From the NCBI GenBank assembly GCA_036278735.1, contig DASUKM010000044.1:79254-143253 (forward strand): a stretch of 64,000 nt of DNA, given 5' to 3'. A model generated the notes under the pieces. It saw only the letters and a list, made by a program, of their open reading frames with translations, did no database searches and was not told where the DNA came from. Position numbers and translations under genes: made by a program. Shown here piece by piece: positions 42,398 through 51,735 of this stretch; positions within the stretch are counted from its first letter, which is position 1, and each line of letters starts with the position of its first letter. Source of the DNA: DASUKM01 sp036278735. Its GTDB lineage: Bacteria > Acidobacteriota > Vicinamibacteria > Vicinamibacterales > 2-12-FULL-66-21.

Positions 42398-43339
42398 ATG
42401 CGTCGAATCCGTGTCTGGATCGCGACGAGCGCCGTGGCGGTGCTCGTCGCTGGCTGGGGACCTGCGCGCGGGGCCGGAACCATCACGCACCCGTTCGTCG
42501 GGGTGACGTATGTGGACCGCCTGGTGACGTCGCCGCGCGCGGAGCACACGCACGTCGTGCAGGTCGACCTCCGCGCGCCGGGCATTCGAGTCGAGCTGTC
42601 GCCCCACGCGGGGCCGCGCGAGACCCTCCGCCAGACGACGGTGCAGTTCCTCGCCGACGAGCACGCGCAGGTGGCCATCAACGCCCATTTCTTCCTGCCG
42701 TTTCCGTCGCACGATCGCGGCGCGTGGCTAGTGGGGTTCGCGGCGTCGGACGGCCGCGTCTTTTCGGCGTTCGAGACGCCCGAGCAGCGGTTCGCGCTCG
42801 TCGCCGACGCGCCCGCGCTCAACATCGATCGCGACAACCACGCCAGCATCGTGCACGCCGATGCGGCCGCCTCCGACGGGCGGCACGTGCGCGAGCACGT
42901 CCCGCTCTGGACGGCGCTGGCGGGCTCGGCGCAGATCGTCACCAATGGCGCGGTCACGATCCCGGCCTATCGCGACGCGGCGCATCCCGACGGCGCCTTG
43001 CGGCCCGGCGGCGACCGCCACTATTCGAACGCCAATTCCTGGTACGACGTCGAGACGGCGCGAACCGCGATCGGCGTGTCGCGCGACGGACGGACGCTGA
43101 CGCTCTTCACCGTCGATGCCCGCGGCGGCAGCACGGGGATGCGGGTGGCGGAGGTGGCCGCCACGCTGATTCGCGAGTACGACGTCTGGAATGCGCTCAA
43201 TCTCGACGGGGGCGGCTCGACGTCGCTCGCCATGCAGGACCCCGCCACCGGCCGCGACGCGCTCGTCAACACCTCGTCCGACAGCGTCGCCGGCCGATCG
43301 GTAGGGAGCTCGCTCGCCGTGTTCGCGCGAGTCAGGTAA
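42398..43339 (+). CDS. Secreted phosphodiester glycosidase (NAGPA domain)
   Basis: Exported protein of 313 residues with a signal peptide ending near ARGA. The domain is that of N-acetylglucosamine-1-phosphodiester alpha-N-acetylglucosaminidase (DUF2233 family). It has AINAHFF near residue 90, RTAIGVSRDGRTLTLFTVD and the signature ALNLDGGGSTSLAM. In bacteria such enzymes cleave sugar-phosphodiester bonds of cell-wall or teichoic-type polymers; the substrate here is unknown. A -10-like box lies 8 bp before the ATG. Confidence 0.88.
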   Translation: MRRIRVWIATSAVAVLVAGWGPARGAGTITHPFVGVTYVDRLVTSPRAEHTHVVQVDLRAPGIRVELSPHAGPRETLRQTTVQFLADEHAQVAINAHFFLPFPSHDRGAWLVGFAASDGRVFSAFETPEQRFALVADAPALNIDRDNHASIVHADAAASDGRHVREHVPLWTALAGSAQIVTNGAVTIPAYRDAAHPDGALRPGGDRHYSNANSWYDVETARTAIGVSRDGRTLTLFTVDARGGSTGMRVAEVAATLIREYDVWNALNLDGGGSTSLAMQDPATGRDALVNTSSDSVAGRSVGSSLAVFARVR

Positions 43340-43352
43340 GTTCAGGTGTCTT

Positions 43353-43372
43353 GGCGGGTCTAAAGACCCGCC
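43353..43372. repeat. REP-like perfect hairpin
   Basis: GGCGGGTCT and AGACCCGCC are perfect 9-bp arms around AA. It lies 13 bp after the glycosidase stop in a convergent gap and before a tandem array. The form resembles repetitive extragenic palindromes. Only one copy is in the window. Confidence 0.5.
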
Positions 43373-43375
43373 CTA

Positions 43376-43545
43376 CATCCACCTTCCGCTATCCGCCTCC
43401 GCCATCGGCAATCGCCAATTCACTCGGCAATCGCCAATCGCCACTCCAATCGCCAATCGCCACTCCAATCGCCAATCGGCAATCCGTCAATGGACCATTC
43501 GGCATTCGACCTTTCAATCCCCAATCGGCAATCAACAATCGGAAA
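43376..43545. repeat. CAATCGCCAATCGGCAATC array
   Basis: Imperfect repeats of CAATCGCCA, CAATCGGCA and CACTCCAATCGC fill the gap between the glycosidase stop and the VWA protein stop (convergent). A related degenerate tract occurs at 42062-42100 on the other side of the tRNA. No open frame is credible here. Confidence 0.8.
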
Positions 43546-43546
43546 T

Positions 43547-45337
43547 CTACTGGGTGACCCGAACCCCCGTCAGCACTCGGGTGGTCTGTGCGCCTCGTAC
43601 AGTCAACTCGACGACGTAGTCGCCGGGGCCGAGCGGGGCGAGCACGAGGGTGCCGGTAAGCCACTGCTGACCGGTAGCCGCGTCTGTGCGCCGGCCGATC
43701 GTGACGGGAATCGGGAGCGCCTGTCCTTTGCGATCGAGCAGCCGGCCGGAGAGTACGTCCGTGCCGTGCGCGGGCACCTCGAGCACCACCCGCTCGGTCC
43801 GCGAGAACGTCTGGCTGGCGGCGGGCTCCAGCTTGTTGCCCGTGTAGGGACCGCGGTGGAACAGGTGCGGCGCGTCGGGCGCCGGCCGGTACGTGCCGCG
43901 GCGATCCAGGTCGGCGAGCGCGGCGTCGAGCACGCGTGTCGTGTCGGGCGCGGGGGCGGCGGAGGCGGCGCGCGCCGCGGCCACGTCGGCCTCCGTGGCC
44001 GCACGGTAGCCGTTGCGGTTCCGGACCGCGACGCCGGGCCGCTTGACGCGCACCTTGATCGTCCGGAACGTCCCGTCCAGTTTCGTGTTCGTCGAGTAGT
44101 ACCCGAGCAGGTAGTACGACGTCAGGTCGTCGCCGAGACGGCGGAGCTGACCGGCGAGATCGTTGTCGTTCAGAATCGCGAGCCCGTCCGTGTTCTCGGC
44201 CAGCTCGCGCATCGTGTCCTGCCGCGAGCGCAGGCTGGCGAGGTCGGCGTTGACCGGCAGCGGCTTCTCGGGTCCGATCGGCGTATCGAACACCGGCAGC
44301 CCGCGCGGATCGATCGGGTAGAAGCTGACGTTGGTGCGGTTGGCTTCTCCTTCGATGTCGCGGAAATACCGGCGGTCATCGATGTCGCCGAGCCGGAGCC
44401 GATCGGCGTCGCAGTCCGTCGTCGGTCGCTCGGGCGTGACGGCGTCCCGTCCCCCGGTGCGCGGCGGCTGCAGCGTGCCCCCGGGCGTCAGGACGTCGGT
44501 CGCCTTCGCCTCGCCCATGAGGCCGGTCTGCGGCTGATTCAGGAGCGCCTCGTCGTGCCCGTACAGCGCCCATCCTTCTGTAATGGCGAGCACCGCCTTG
44601 CGCTCGTCGCGCATGTCGCGCAGGTGGACGATCAGATCGTGCAGACTGTCGAGGACCATCTGTTCGCGCCGGCGGGCGATCAGATCGGCCGCAATAGGAG
44701 AGACCATCTCGCCGATTGACTTCGGCGGATAACACGCCAGGTACTCCGACTCCTTGTCGTCGTAGCGTTCGCCAAACCGCCGTCCCCACGTCCACTGGTT
44801 CCGCAGGGCCGATTCGATCACCTCCGTCTTGCGCGCGAAGACCAGCTGGCTCGGCGTCATCTCGGGGGTCATCACGCCGACCAGATCGTCGGGGCCGATC
44901 ACCTGATTGAGCAGTTGAATCAAGGGCTCGGCGATATTGTGGGAGCCGTCGATCGACGAGTGCAGCGTATCGAGGAACAGGACGAACACGCGGCTGCGCG
45001 GGTTGGCGGCCATCTGATCGCCTTCCTCCTGCGTGTTCGGTTCGATGCGCGCGTCCTGCGAACCGGCGGGGCGCACCACCACGTGTTCGAACGTCTCGAT
45101 CTTCTGAGGCTTGCCGTCCTCGAGGACGTCGAAGTCGCTTGCGCGCAGATCGCGGACCGGCACGCCGTCGCGCGTCGCGTAGACGTCGACGCGAATGAAG
45201 TTGGCCTCCGACCGGAACGGCGCCTGTTGTGCGGGAACCTGCGCGGGCGAGGGGCTCTGCGCGGCCGCGATCGTCAGCCCGATCGCGAGGAACGCGGCAG
45301 CCGTGCATCCGGCACGGATCCGACTGCTGTGGGACAC
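43547..45337 (-). CDS. Secreted VWFA-related protein
   Basis: Exported protein of 596 residues with a von Willebrand factor A-like domain of the type expanded in Acidobacteria. The GTG at 45337 has AAGGAG 5 bp upstream and begins a signal peptide ending near AAAQ. The start of the mature protein shows VDVYATRDGVPVRDLRASDFDVLEDGKPQ, the hallmark of this family. The MIDAS-like segment is FLDTLHSS. Middle residues include GLAILNDNDLAGQLRRLGDDLTSYYLLGYYS, also typical. The C-terminal 150 residues are beta-rich. The ligand or partner is unknown. Confidence 0.9.
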   Translation of the reverse strand: MSHSSRIRAGCTAAAFLAIGLTIAAAQSPSPAQVPAQQAPFRSEANFIRVDVYATRDGVPVRDLRASDFDVLEDGKPQKIETFEHVVVRPAGSQDARIEPNTQEEGDQMAANPRSRVFVLFLDTLHSSIDGSHNIAEPLIQLLNQVIGPDDLVGVMTPEMTPSQLVFARKTEVIESALRNQWTWGRRFGERYDDKESEYLACYPPKSIGEMVSPIAADLIARRREQMVLDSLHDLIVHLRDMRDERKAVLAITEGWALYGHDEALLNQPQTGLMGEAKATDVLTPGGTLQPPRTGGRDAVTPERPTTDCDADRLRLGDIDDRRYFRDIEGEANRTNVSFYPIDPRGLPVFDTPIGPEKPLPVNADLASLRSRQDTMRELAENTDGLAILNDNDLAGQLRRLGDDLTSYYLLGYYSTNTKLDGTFRTIKVRVKRPGVAVRNRNGYRAATEADVAAARAASAAPAPDTTRVLDAALADLDRRGTYRPAPDAPHLFHRGPYTGNKLEPAASQTFSRTERVVLEVPAHGTDVLSGRLLDRKGQALPIPVTIGRRTDAATGQQWLTGTLVLAPLGPGDYVVELTVRGAQTTRVLTGVRVTQ

Positions 45338-45552
45338 GGAGACTCCTTACGAGGGCTGGCGCCTTCAGTCTACCCCTCGGACAAGGAAAGCGGCAGGAAA
45401 TCCGCTTCTCGGGGGCGTGTTGCGAATCCCTACGGGGCCGTCTTGAAAGCAGGCGGTCCCGGCGGCCGACCGCGACGAAACTGGCCGAAACGGCGGGGCT
45501 GGCCCTTGGCGTTCTTCTTGCCTTCGGTCCGCTATCCAACTCGGAGGACAGC

Positions 45553-45735
45553 GTGGAAAGGTTCAAGCCGGCGAACTGGACGATCGATCGTTGGCGCGTG
45601 CAACCGCGTCCGACGCCGCTCGAATTCAGCGAGCCCGCGAGCCTCGACCAGGCTCCCCCTCTGTGGAAGGACCTGACCCTCGCGTCCGCGGTTGCCGCCC
45701 TGCTCTGGGTCGCCGCGGCCGTCGCATTCCACTGA
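45553..45735 (+). CDS. Small C-terminally anchored membrane protein
   Basis: Short ORF of 60 residues at a GTG preceded 5-6 bp upstream by GGAGG, which decides the start within a longer open frame (45229). The N-terminal 40 residues are soluble and Trp/Pro-rich (NWTIDRW, RPTPLEF, PPLWKDL). The last 20 form a hydrophobic helix (LASAVAALLWVAAAVAF) followed by His. The topology would be a tail-anchored or Nin single-pass protein. No family is recognised. It is convergent with the next small gene, 7 bp apart. Confidence 0.6.
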   Translation: MERFKPANWTIDRWRVQPRPTPLEFSEPASLDQAPPLWKDLTLASAVAALLWVAAAVAFH

Positions 45736-45742
45736 TGCTCAG

Positions 45743-45991
45743 TCAGGCCGACGTCGGCTCGGCCGGACTGTCCTGCCATCCCTGGGCGCGCAGCCGTTCG
45801 CGGTAGACGCGCGCCCAGTTCATCGCCATCCACTCTTCCTGAAAGAGTTCCGCCACGACGACGTCGCGGTCGTGGAGCACCTGCACTTCGATCGGCATCG
45901 ACGCCGAATACAGGATGCAGCGCACGTCTGTCCTGCGCCGGCGCACAGACCACAACAGCCGTGCCCCGGGCGGGACGCAATACGTCGACAC
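45743..45991 (-). CDS. Small hypothetical protein
   Basis: Protein of 82 residues. The GTG at 45991 is chosen because an AGGAGG-GGAG purine tract lies 6-10 bp upstream; the open frame reaching 46072 has no such site. The middle segment VRCILYSASMPIEVQVLHDRDVVVAELF reads as strand-turn-strand-helix, followed by a helix WARVYRERLRAQGW. No known motif is recognised. It is divergent from the flavoprotein gene. Confidence 0.6.
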   Translation of the reverse strand: MSTYCVPPGARLLWSVRRRRTDVRCILYSASMPIEVQVLHDRDVVVAELFQEEWMAMNWARVYRERLRAQGWQDSPAEPTSA

Positions 45992-46116
45992 GACTGGCTC
46001 CCCTCCTGCCAGATCAGGACAGAGTGTGGAATGAAGCGGCCAGTGTACGTCACACGCAACGCGCCGCGTCAAGCCCGATGTTCGCCGCAGCCTTGGACGG
46101 GGTACGCTGGATCGCC

Positions 46117-47385
46117 ATGTCCGCGGCAGCCGGCGATCCTCTCCCTTCTTCGTGCGATATCGCCATCGTGGGGGGTGGCGCCGCGGGCGTTGCGACGGCG
46201 ATCTTCGCCGGCCGGGCGCGCTCGGGGCTGGACGTGCACGTCTTCGAAGGGGCGGTCCGGCCCGGCGCCAAGATTCTCGTGAGCGGCGGCGCGCGCTGCA
46301 ACGTGACCAACGCGGTGGTCGTCGAGCACGACTTCAATGGCGGGCGCCGCACCATCGTGCGCCAGGTGATTCGGGCGCTCTCGGTTCCGCAGACGCGGCG
46401 GTTCTTCGAAACGCTCGGCGTCCCGCTGCACGAAGAAGCTGACGGCAAACTGTTTCCCGATGCCAACCGCGCCCGGAGCGTGCTGGAGGCGCTGCTGCGG
46501 GAGCTGGCGCGGATCGGGGCAGGCCTGCACACCGCCGCACGCGTCTCGGACGTGCTCCCTGACGGCGACGCCTTCGTCGTGCGGACTTCGCGCGGCAACG
46601 TGCGCGCGCGCCGCGTGGTGCTCGCCACCGGCGGCCGATCGCTGCCGAAGAGCGGGAGCGACGGGCACGGCTATGACCTCGCGCGTGCGCTGGGTCATCG
46701 AATCGTGCCGACGACCCCTGCGCTGGCGCCGCTGGTCCTCGACGGGGACGTGCATGCCGGGCTCGCCGGCGTGTCGCATCGCGCCGTGCTGACGCTCTGG
46801 ACCGACGGCCGGGTCGCGGTGCGGGTTGCCGGATCGATGCTCTGGACCCATTTCGGGATCAGCGGGCCGGCGGCGCTCGACATGTCGCGCCACTGGGCGC
46901 GTGCCGCCGTCGAAGGGCGCTCGCCGTCCCTCACGCTCGCCATACGCGAGCAGCCCTTTGACGTCGTCGATCGCGAACTGATCGACGCGGCTGCGGCGCG
47001 TCCGGCGACAGCGCTTCAGCAGGCGCTGGCCTCGACGTTGCCGGCGGCGGTCGCCGCTGCGCTCCTTCGGCGCGTCGGTGTGGCGCCGGACGGTCCGCTC
47101 GGGCAGCTCTCGCGCGCCGATCGTCGCGCCGTAGCGCACGTTCTGACCGCTTGTCCCCTGCCCGTCGTCGACACGCGCGGGTACACGTACGCCGAAGCCA
47201 CCGCCGGGGGCGTCGACCTCGGGGAGGTCGATCCGAAGACGATGGCGTCGCGCGTGCGTGAGGGGCTGTTTCTCGTCGGGGAGATTCTCGACGTGGACGG
47301 CCGCCTCGGAGGGTTCAATTTTCAGTGGGCCTGGTCGAGCGCGTACGCCGCCGGCACGGCACTCGCGCGCGAGAACGCGCCGTAG
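46117..47385 (+). CDS. FAD-dependent oxidoreductase, HI0933/BaiN-like flavoprotein
   Basis: Flavoprotein of 422 residues. The FAD Rossmann loop is VGGGAAGVATAI at residue 18. The family signature SGGARCNVTNA follows near 65. VVLATGGRSLPKSGSDGHGYDLA lies in the middle. The C-terminal FAD motif is GEILDVDGRLGGFNFQWAWSSAYAAG. Members are annotated as aminoacetone oxidase-like or BaiN-like, but the substrate of most is unknown. Start codons upstream (46078) would add residues with no family match. The stop is 3 bp from the convergent pseudouridine synthase. Confidence 0.88.
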   Translation: MSAAAGDPLPSSCDIAIVGGGAAGVATAIFAGRARSGLDVHVFEGAVRPGAKILVSGGARCNVTNAVVVEHDFNGGRRTIVRQVIRALSVPQTRRFFETLGVPLHEEADGKLFPDANRARSVLEALLRELARIGAGLHTAARVSDVLPDGDAFVVRTSRGNVRARRVVLATGGRSLPKSGSDGHGYDLARALGHRIVPTTPALAPLVLDGDVHAGLAGVSHRAVLTLWTDGRVAVRVAGSMLWTHFGISGPAALDMSRHWARAAVEGRSPSLTLAIREQPFDVVDRELIDAAAARPATALQQALASTLPAAVAAALLRRVGVAPDGPLGQLSRADRRAVAHVLTACPLPVVDTRGYTYAEATAGGVDLGEVDPKTMASRVREGLFLVGEILDVDGRLGGFNFQWAWSSAYAAGTALARENAP

Positions 47386-47388
47386 CGC

Positions 47389-48347
47389 TCAGCGCGCAGG
47401 CGGGCGCAAACGCGCCAGCAGATCGACGAAATCGCGCGGCAGCGGTGCGTCGAACGTCAGCGTGCGTCCGCCGGCCGGGTGACGGAACGTCAAGCGCCAC
47501 GCGTGCAGCGCCTGCCGGCCGAACGGGATCGGCCTGAGTGTGTCCGGCCCAAAGACGTAGCGGCGTTCGCCGACGAGCGTGTGCCCGCGCAGCCGCGCCT
47601 GGATCCGAATCTGATTCCGCTTACCGGTCGTGAGCCGCACCTCGAGGAGCGACGCGTCGCGAAACGTCTCGAGCACGCGGTACTCGCTGATGGCTTCCTT
47701 GCCGCGCGGGTCGTGCGGATGGGTCTCCTTCTGGATCAAGGCGGTCGTATCCCAGACGAGGATGTCGCGCCACGTCCCGGCGGGCGGATCCGGATGTCCG
47801 TACACCACCGCCTGGTACACGCGGTCCGGTTCCCGGCGCTTGAACTGTTCTTTCAAGCGCGCCTGGGCGTGCGCCGTCTTCGCGAACACGACCAGCCCGG
47901 ACGTGTCGCGATCGATGCGATGGACGACCAGAGGCTGCCGCTTGCCGTGCGGCCGGAAGTGATCGTCCACGAGATCGTAGACCGACGGCGCGGCCGCCCG
48001 CCGTTCGAGCGGTACCGACAGCAGGCCGGCCGGCTTGTTGACGACCACGAGATCGCTGTCTTCGAACACGATCTCGAGGGCGCCGTACGTCCCGGGCTGC
48101 ACGCGTGGCTTCGCGCTGCCGGGACGATCCATCCAGACGCGCACGCGGTCCCCCGTCGCGACGCGCCCGCCGCCGTCGGTCGCCTCGACGTCGTTGACGA
48201 ACACCTTGCCGCGCGCCAGCGCGCCGGCCGCTCGGCCGCGCGACCCCAGGCGCCCCTCACCGGCCAGGAACTTGTCGAGACGGACGCCGTCGTCCTCCTC
48301 GGCGACCGTCCAGTGCGGGTCGGGCCCGGGGTGCGCGGGTCCTTCCG

Positions 48348-48351
<4 letters not shown>
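47389..48351 (-). CDS. RNA pseudouridine synthase, RluA family
   Basis: Pseudouridine synthase of 320 residues. The N-terminal S4 RNA-binding domain is visible in VRLDKFLAGEGRLGSRGRAAGALARGKVFVNDV. The catalytic Asp lies in VHRIDRDTSGLVVFAKT, followed by the conserved RVYQAVVYG. It is likely an RluC/RluD-type 23S rRNA enzyme, but the target base is not determined. The ATG at 48351 overlaps the stop of the upstream activator by ATGA, an odd partner. Confidence 0.93.
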
Positions 48352-50012
<1,661 letters not shown>

Positions 50013-50051
50013 CCACTGTATCGCACGTCCCTTGGCCCTGACGGCCCTCTG

Positions 50052-50076
50052 GGGTCAGGCCCTGAAGGCCTGACCC
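50052..50076. repeat. REP-like palindrome GGGTCAGGCC / GGCCTGACCC
   Basis: Perfect 10-bp arms around a 5-nt loop. The stem extends with CTCTG (50047-50051) and CAGAG (50078-50082) after one bulged base. It lies between the short-ORF operon and the XylR-type activator, both on the minus strand. No T-run follows. The word GGGTCAG recurs in the palindromic region at 63929-64000. Confidence 0.55.
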
Positions 50077-50149
50077 GCAGAGACGAAGCGCCGCGCCGAT
50101 GGGGCGCACCGCGGCGCACGCCCCGCCGCGGCGATCGCGGGTCGCGGAG

Positions 50150-50242
50150 TCAGAAGACGATTTGGGACAGCGCCCAGACCATCGCGATCAGCAGAAGGAT
50201 GCCGACCATCGGCTTGGCCCATTGGAGCATCAGGTCCGTCAT
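50150..50242 (-). CDS. 30-residue single-pass membrane microprotein
   Basis: ORF of 30 codons starting at an ATG preceded by AAAGGAGG at 5 bp spacing, one of the strongest ribosome-binding sites in the window. The peptide has a short polar N-terminus with a Trp and Lys, then a hydrophobic helix (MVGILLLIAMVWALSQIVF) running to the end. Its ATG overlaps the stop of the 112-residue ORF upstream (ATGA), so the two are coupled. No family is recognised. Comparable microproteins regulate membrane transporters or stress proteins, but that is only analogy. Confidence 0.7.
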   Translation of the reverse strand: MTDLMLQWAKPMVGILLLIAMVWALSQIVF

Positions 50243-50577
50243 GACGACCTCCTTTCGGGAACGAGGGCCTCCGTGTCGCTGGCCGGCGCTGTTGCGCTGA
50301 CGGTCGAGAGCCCCGCCTCGCCGGCACCCAGCGGGCGGAAATGCCGGTGATCTTCGGTGTACCACGCGGGCACTCCGACGTGCGCCGCCAGGCGGACCCC
50401 GAGCGCAATGGCCCGCCGTCCGCCTCGCACTTCGAACACCGGCGCGTGCGGAACGCGGCTCAGCGTGTAGCGATCGCGTCGAGCGGATCGTTTGGTGACG
50501 AGCAGATCTCCGGCCCGGGGGCCGCGAGGTCCCGGCCCGGCGCGCGACTCGAGTACCGCTGTTGTGCTGCGTAACAT
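50239..50577 (-). CDS. Small hypothetical protein upstream of microprotein
   Basis: Protein of 112 residues. The ATG at 50577 has AAGGAGG 5 bp upstream, which picks it over the longer open frame to 50706. Composition is Arg/Ala/Gly-rich, with a segment RYTLSRVPHAPVFEVRGGRRAIALGVRL resembling paired beta strands, and YTEDHRHFRPLG with a His/Asp cluster. No known domain is recognised. It is coupled to the 30-residue membrane ORF. It is divergent from the TerC-type gene, sharing a 160-bp upstream region with a perfect palindrome. Confidence 0.6.
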   Translation of the reverse strand: MLRSTTAVLESRAGPGPRGPRAGDLLVTKRSARRDRYTLSRVPHAPVFEVRGGRRAIALGVRLAAHVGVPAWYTEDHRHFRPLGAGEAGLSTVSATAPASDTEALVPERRSS

Positions 50578-50689
50578 GTCTGCCTCCTTGGGTTGTTGTT
50601 CGCCTGTCTTCATCGCAAGGGAGGGACCATCGCGCAGGCCTCGGAACGCCCGTGATCCGGCGTCGGCGCGAAGGTGAGGCGTTTCAAGA

Positions 50690-50705
50690 TGCAATGCCCA
50701 TTGCA
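50690..50705. promoter_or_regulatory. Perfect palindrome in a divergent intergenic region
   Basis: TGCAATG and CATTGCA are perfect 7-bp arms with a 2-bp centre. It lies 34 bp before the TerC-type gene start and 113 bp before the divergent small-ORF operon. Position and symmetry suggest a repressor or activator site governing both transcripts. No sigma-54 GG/GC element of correct spacing was found near it. Confidence 0.45.
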
Positions 50706-50738
50706 CATTGAAAGGCCGGCGTTGTCGGCGCGATTGTG

Positions 50739-51671
50739 ATGGAATGTGGGGTGCTCTCCTCCCTCGCCGGCGTCGCTCCCCTCTGGCTCTGGATCGTCTT
50801 CCTGGTCGTGCTGGCGGCCGCCCTGGCCGTCGACCTCGCGGCCCATCGCGAAGCGCACGAGATCGGCTTTCGCGAGGCGCTGTGGTGGAGCGTCGGCTGG
50901 ATCGTGCTCTCCCTGGCGTTCGGGGCGGTCGTCTACGGCGTCTTCGGGACCGAGCGCGCGCTCGAGTTCCTCGCCGGCTATCTCGTCGAGAAGTCGCTGT
51001 CGGTCGACAACATCTTCGTGTTCGTCCTCTTGTTCGAGGGATTCGCCGTGCCGCGCCGGCTCCAGCACCGGGTGCTGTTCTGGGGCGTGTTCGGCGCGAT
51101 CGTGATGCGCGCCGGCTTCATCTTCGCGGGCGCCGCGCTGCTCGCCCGCTTCGAGTGGGTGATGTACGTCTTTGGCGTCCTGCTGCTCGTCACCGGCTGG
51201 CGGCTGCTCGCACGCGAGCACGCCGCGGACGAGTTCGAAGAGAACGCGATCGTCCGCGGCTTCCGCCGGGTCGTGCCCGTGACGGCGGACTACCGGGGGG
51301 CGCGGTTCTGGGTCGTCGAGAACGGCCGGCGCCTCGCGACGCCGCTGCTCGTCGCCCTCGTGGCGGTGGAGACCGTCGACATCGTCTTCGCCATCGATTC
51401 CATCCCGGCCATCTTCGCGATCACGCGCAATCCGTTCATCGTGCTGACGTCGAACATCTTCGCGATCCTGGGGCTGCGCGCGCTGTACTTCCTGGTCGGC
51501 GGCGCGCTCCTGCGGCTACGGCACCTGCGAACGGGGCTGGCGCTCGTGCTGCTGTTCATCGGCGCCAAGATGCTGCTCGCCAGCTTCTACCATGTGTCGG
51601 CCGGCGTCTCGATGCTCGTGATCGTGGTGCTCATCGGCGGGGCGGCGTTGCTCTCGCTCAGATCGGCCTAG
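50739..51671 (+). CDS. TerC/Alx-family integral membrane protein
   Basis: Membrane protein of about 310 residues with seven to nine helices. TerC signatures are EKSLSVDNIFVFVLLF and VALVAVETVDIVFAIDSIPAIFAI, with paired Asp residues inside the membrane. Alx and related proteins are linked to manganese export, pH response or tellurite resistance. Either the GTG at 50736 or the ATG at 50739 may start it. No manganese riboswitch was recognised upstream. The divergent palindrome at 50690-50705 is the likely control site. Confidence 0.9.
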   Translation: MECGVLSSLAGVAPLWLWIVFLVVLAAALAVDLAAHREAHEIGFREALWWSVGWIVLSLAFGAVVYGVFGTERALEFLAGYLVEKSLSVDNIFVFVLLFEGFAVPRRLQHRVLFWGVFGAIVMRAGFIFAGAALLARFEWVMYVFGVLLLVTGWRLLAREHAADEFEENAIVRGFRRVVPVTADYRGARFWVVENGRRLATPLLVALVAVETVDIVFAIDSIPAIFAITRNPFIVLTSNIFAILGLRALYFLVGGALLRLRHLRTGLALVLLFIGAKMLLASFYHVSAGVSMLVIVVLIGGAALLSLRSA

Positions 51672-51723
51672 CCGCGGTACGGAATTCATGGACGTGGGGC
51701 CGTCAACGGAATCGATGTCGCGC

Positions 51724-51729
51724 TAGAAT
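51724..51729 (+). promoter_or_regulatory. -10 box before the permease gene
   Basis: TAGAAT ends 6 bp before the GTG start at 51736. The interval CGGGCC has no Shine-Dalgarno. The transcript would start at or next to the start codon. Confidence 0.4.
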
Positions 51730-51735
51730 CGGGCC

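Noticed and set aside
45229..45552. Upstream extension of the small membrane protein frame
   Set aside because: Arg-rich and overlaps the start of the VWFA-related gene on the other strand; the GTG at 45553 has the ribosome-binding site.
50578..50735. Possible sigma-54 promoter or manganese riboswitch before the TerC-type gene
   Set aside because: No GG-N10-GC element of the right spacing and none of the conserved yybP-ykoY segments were found.
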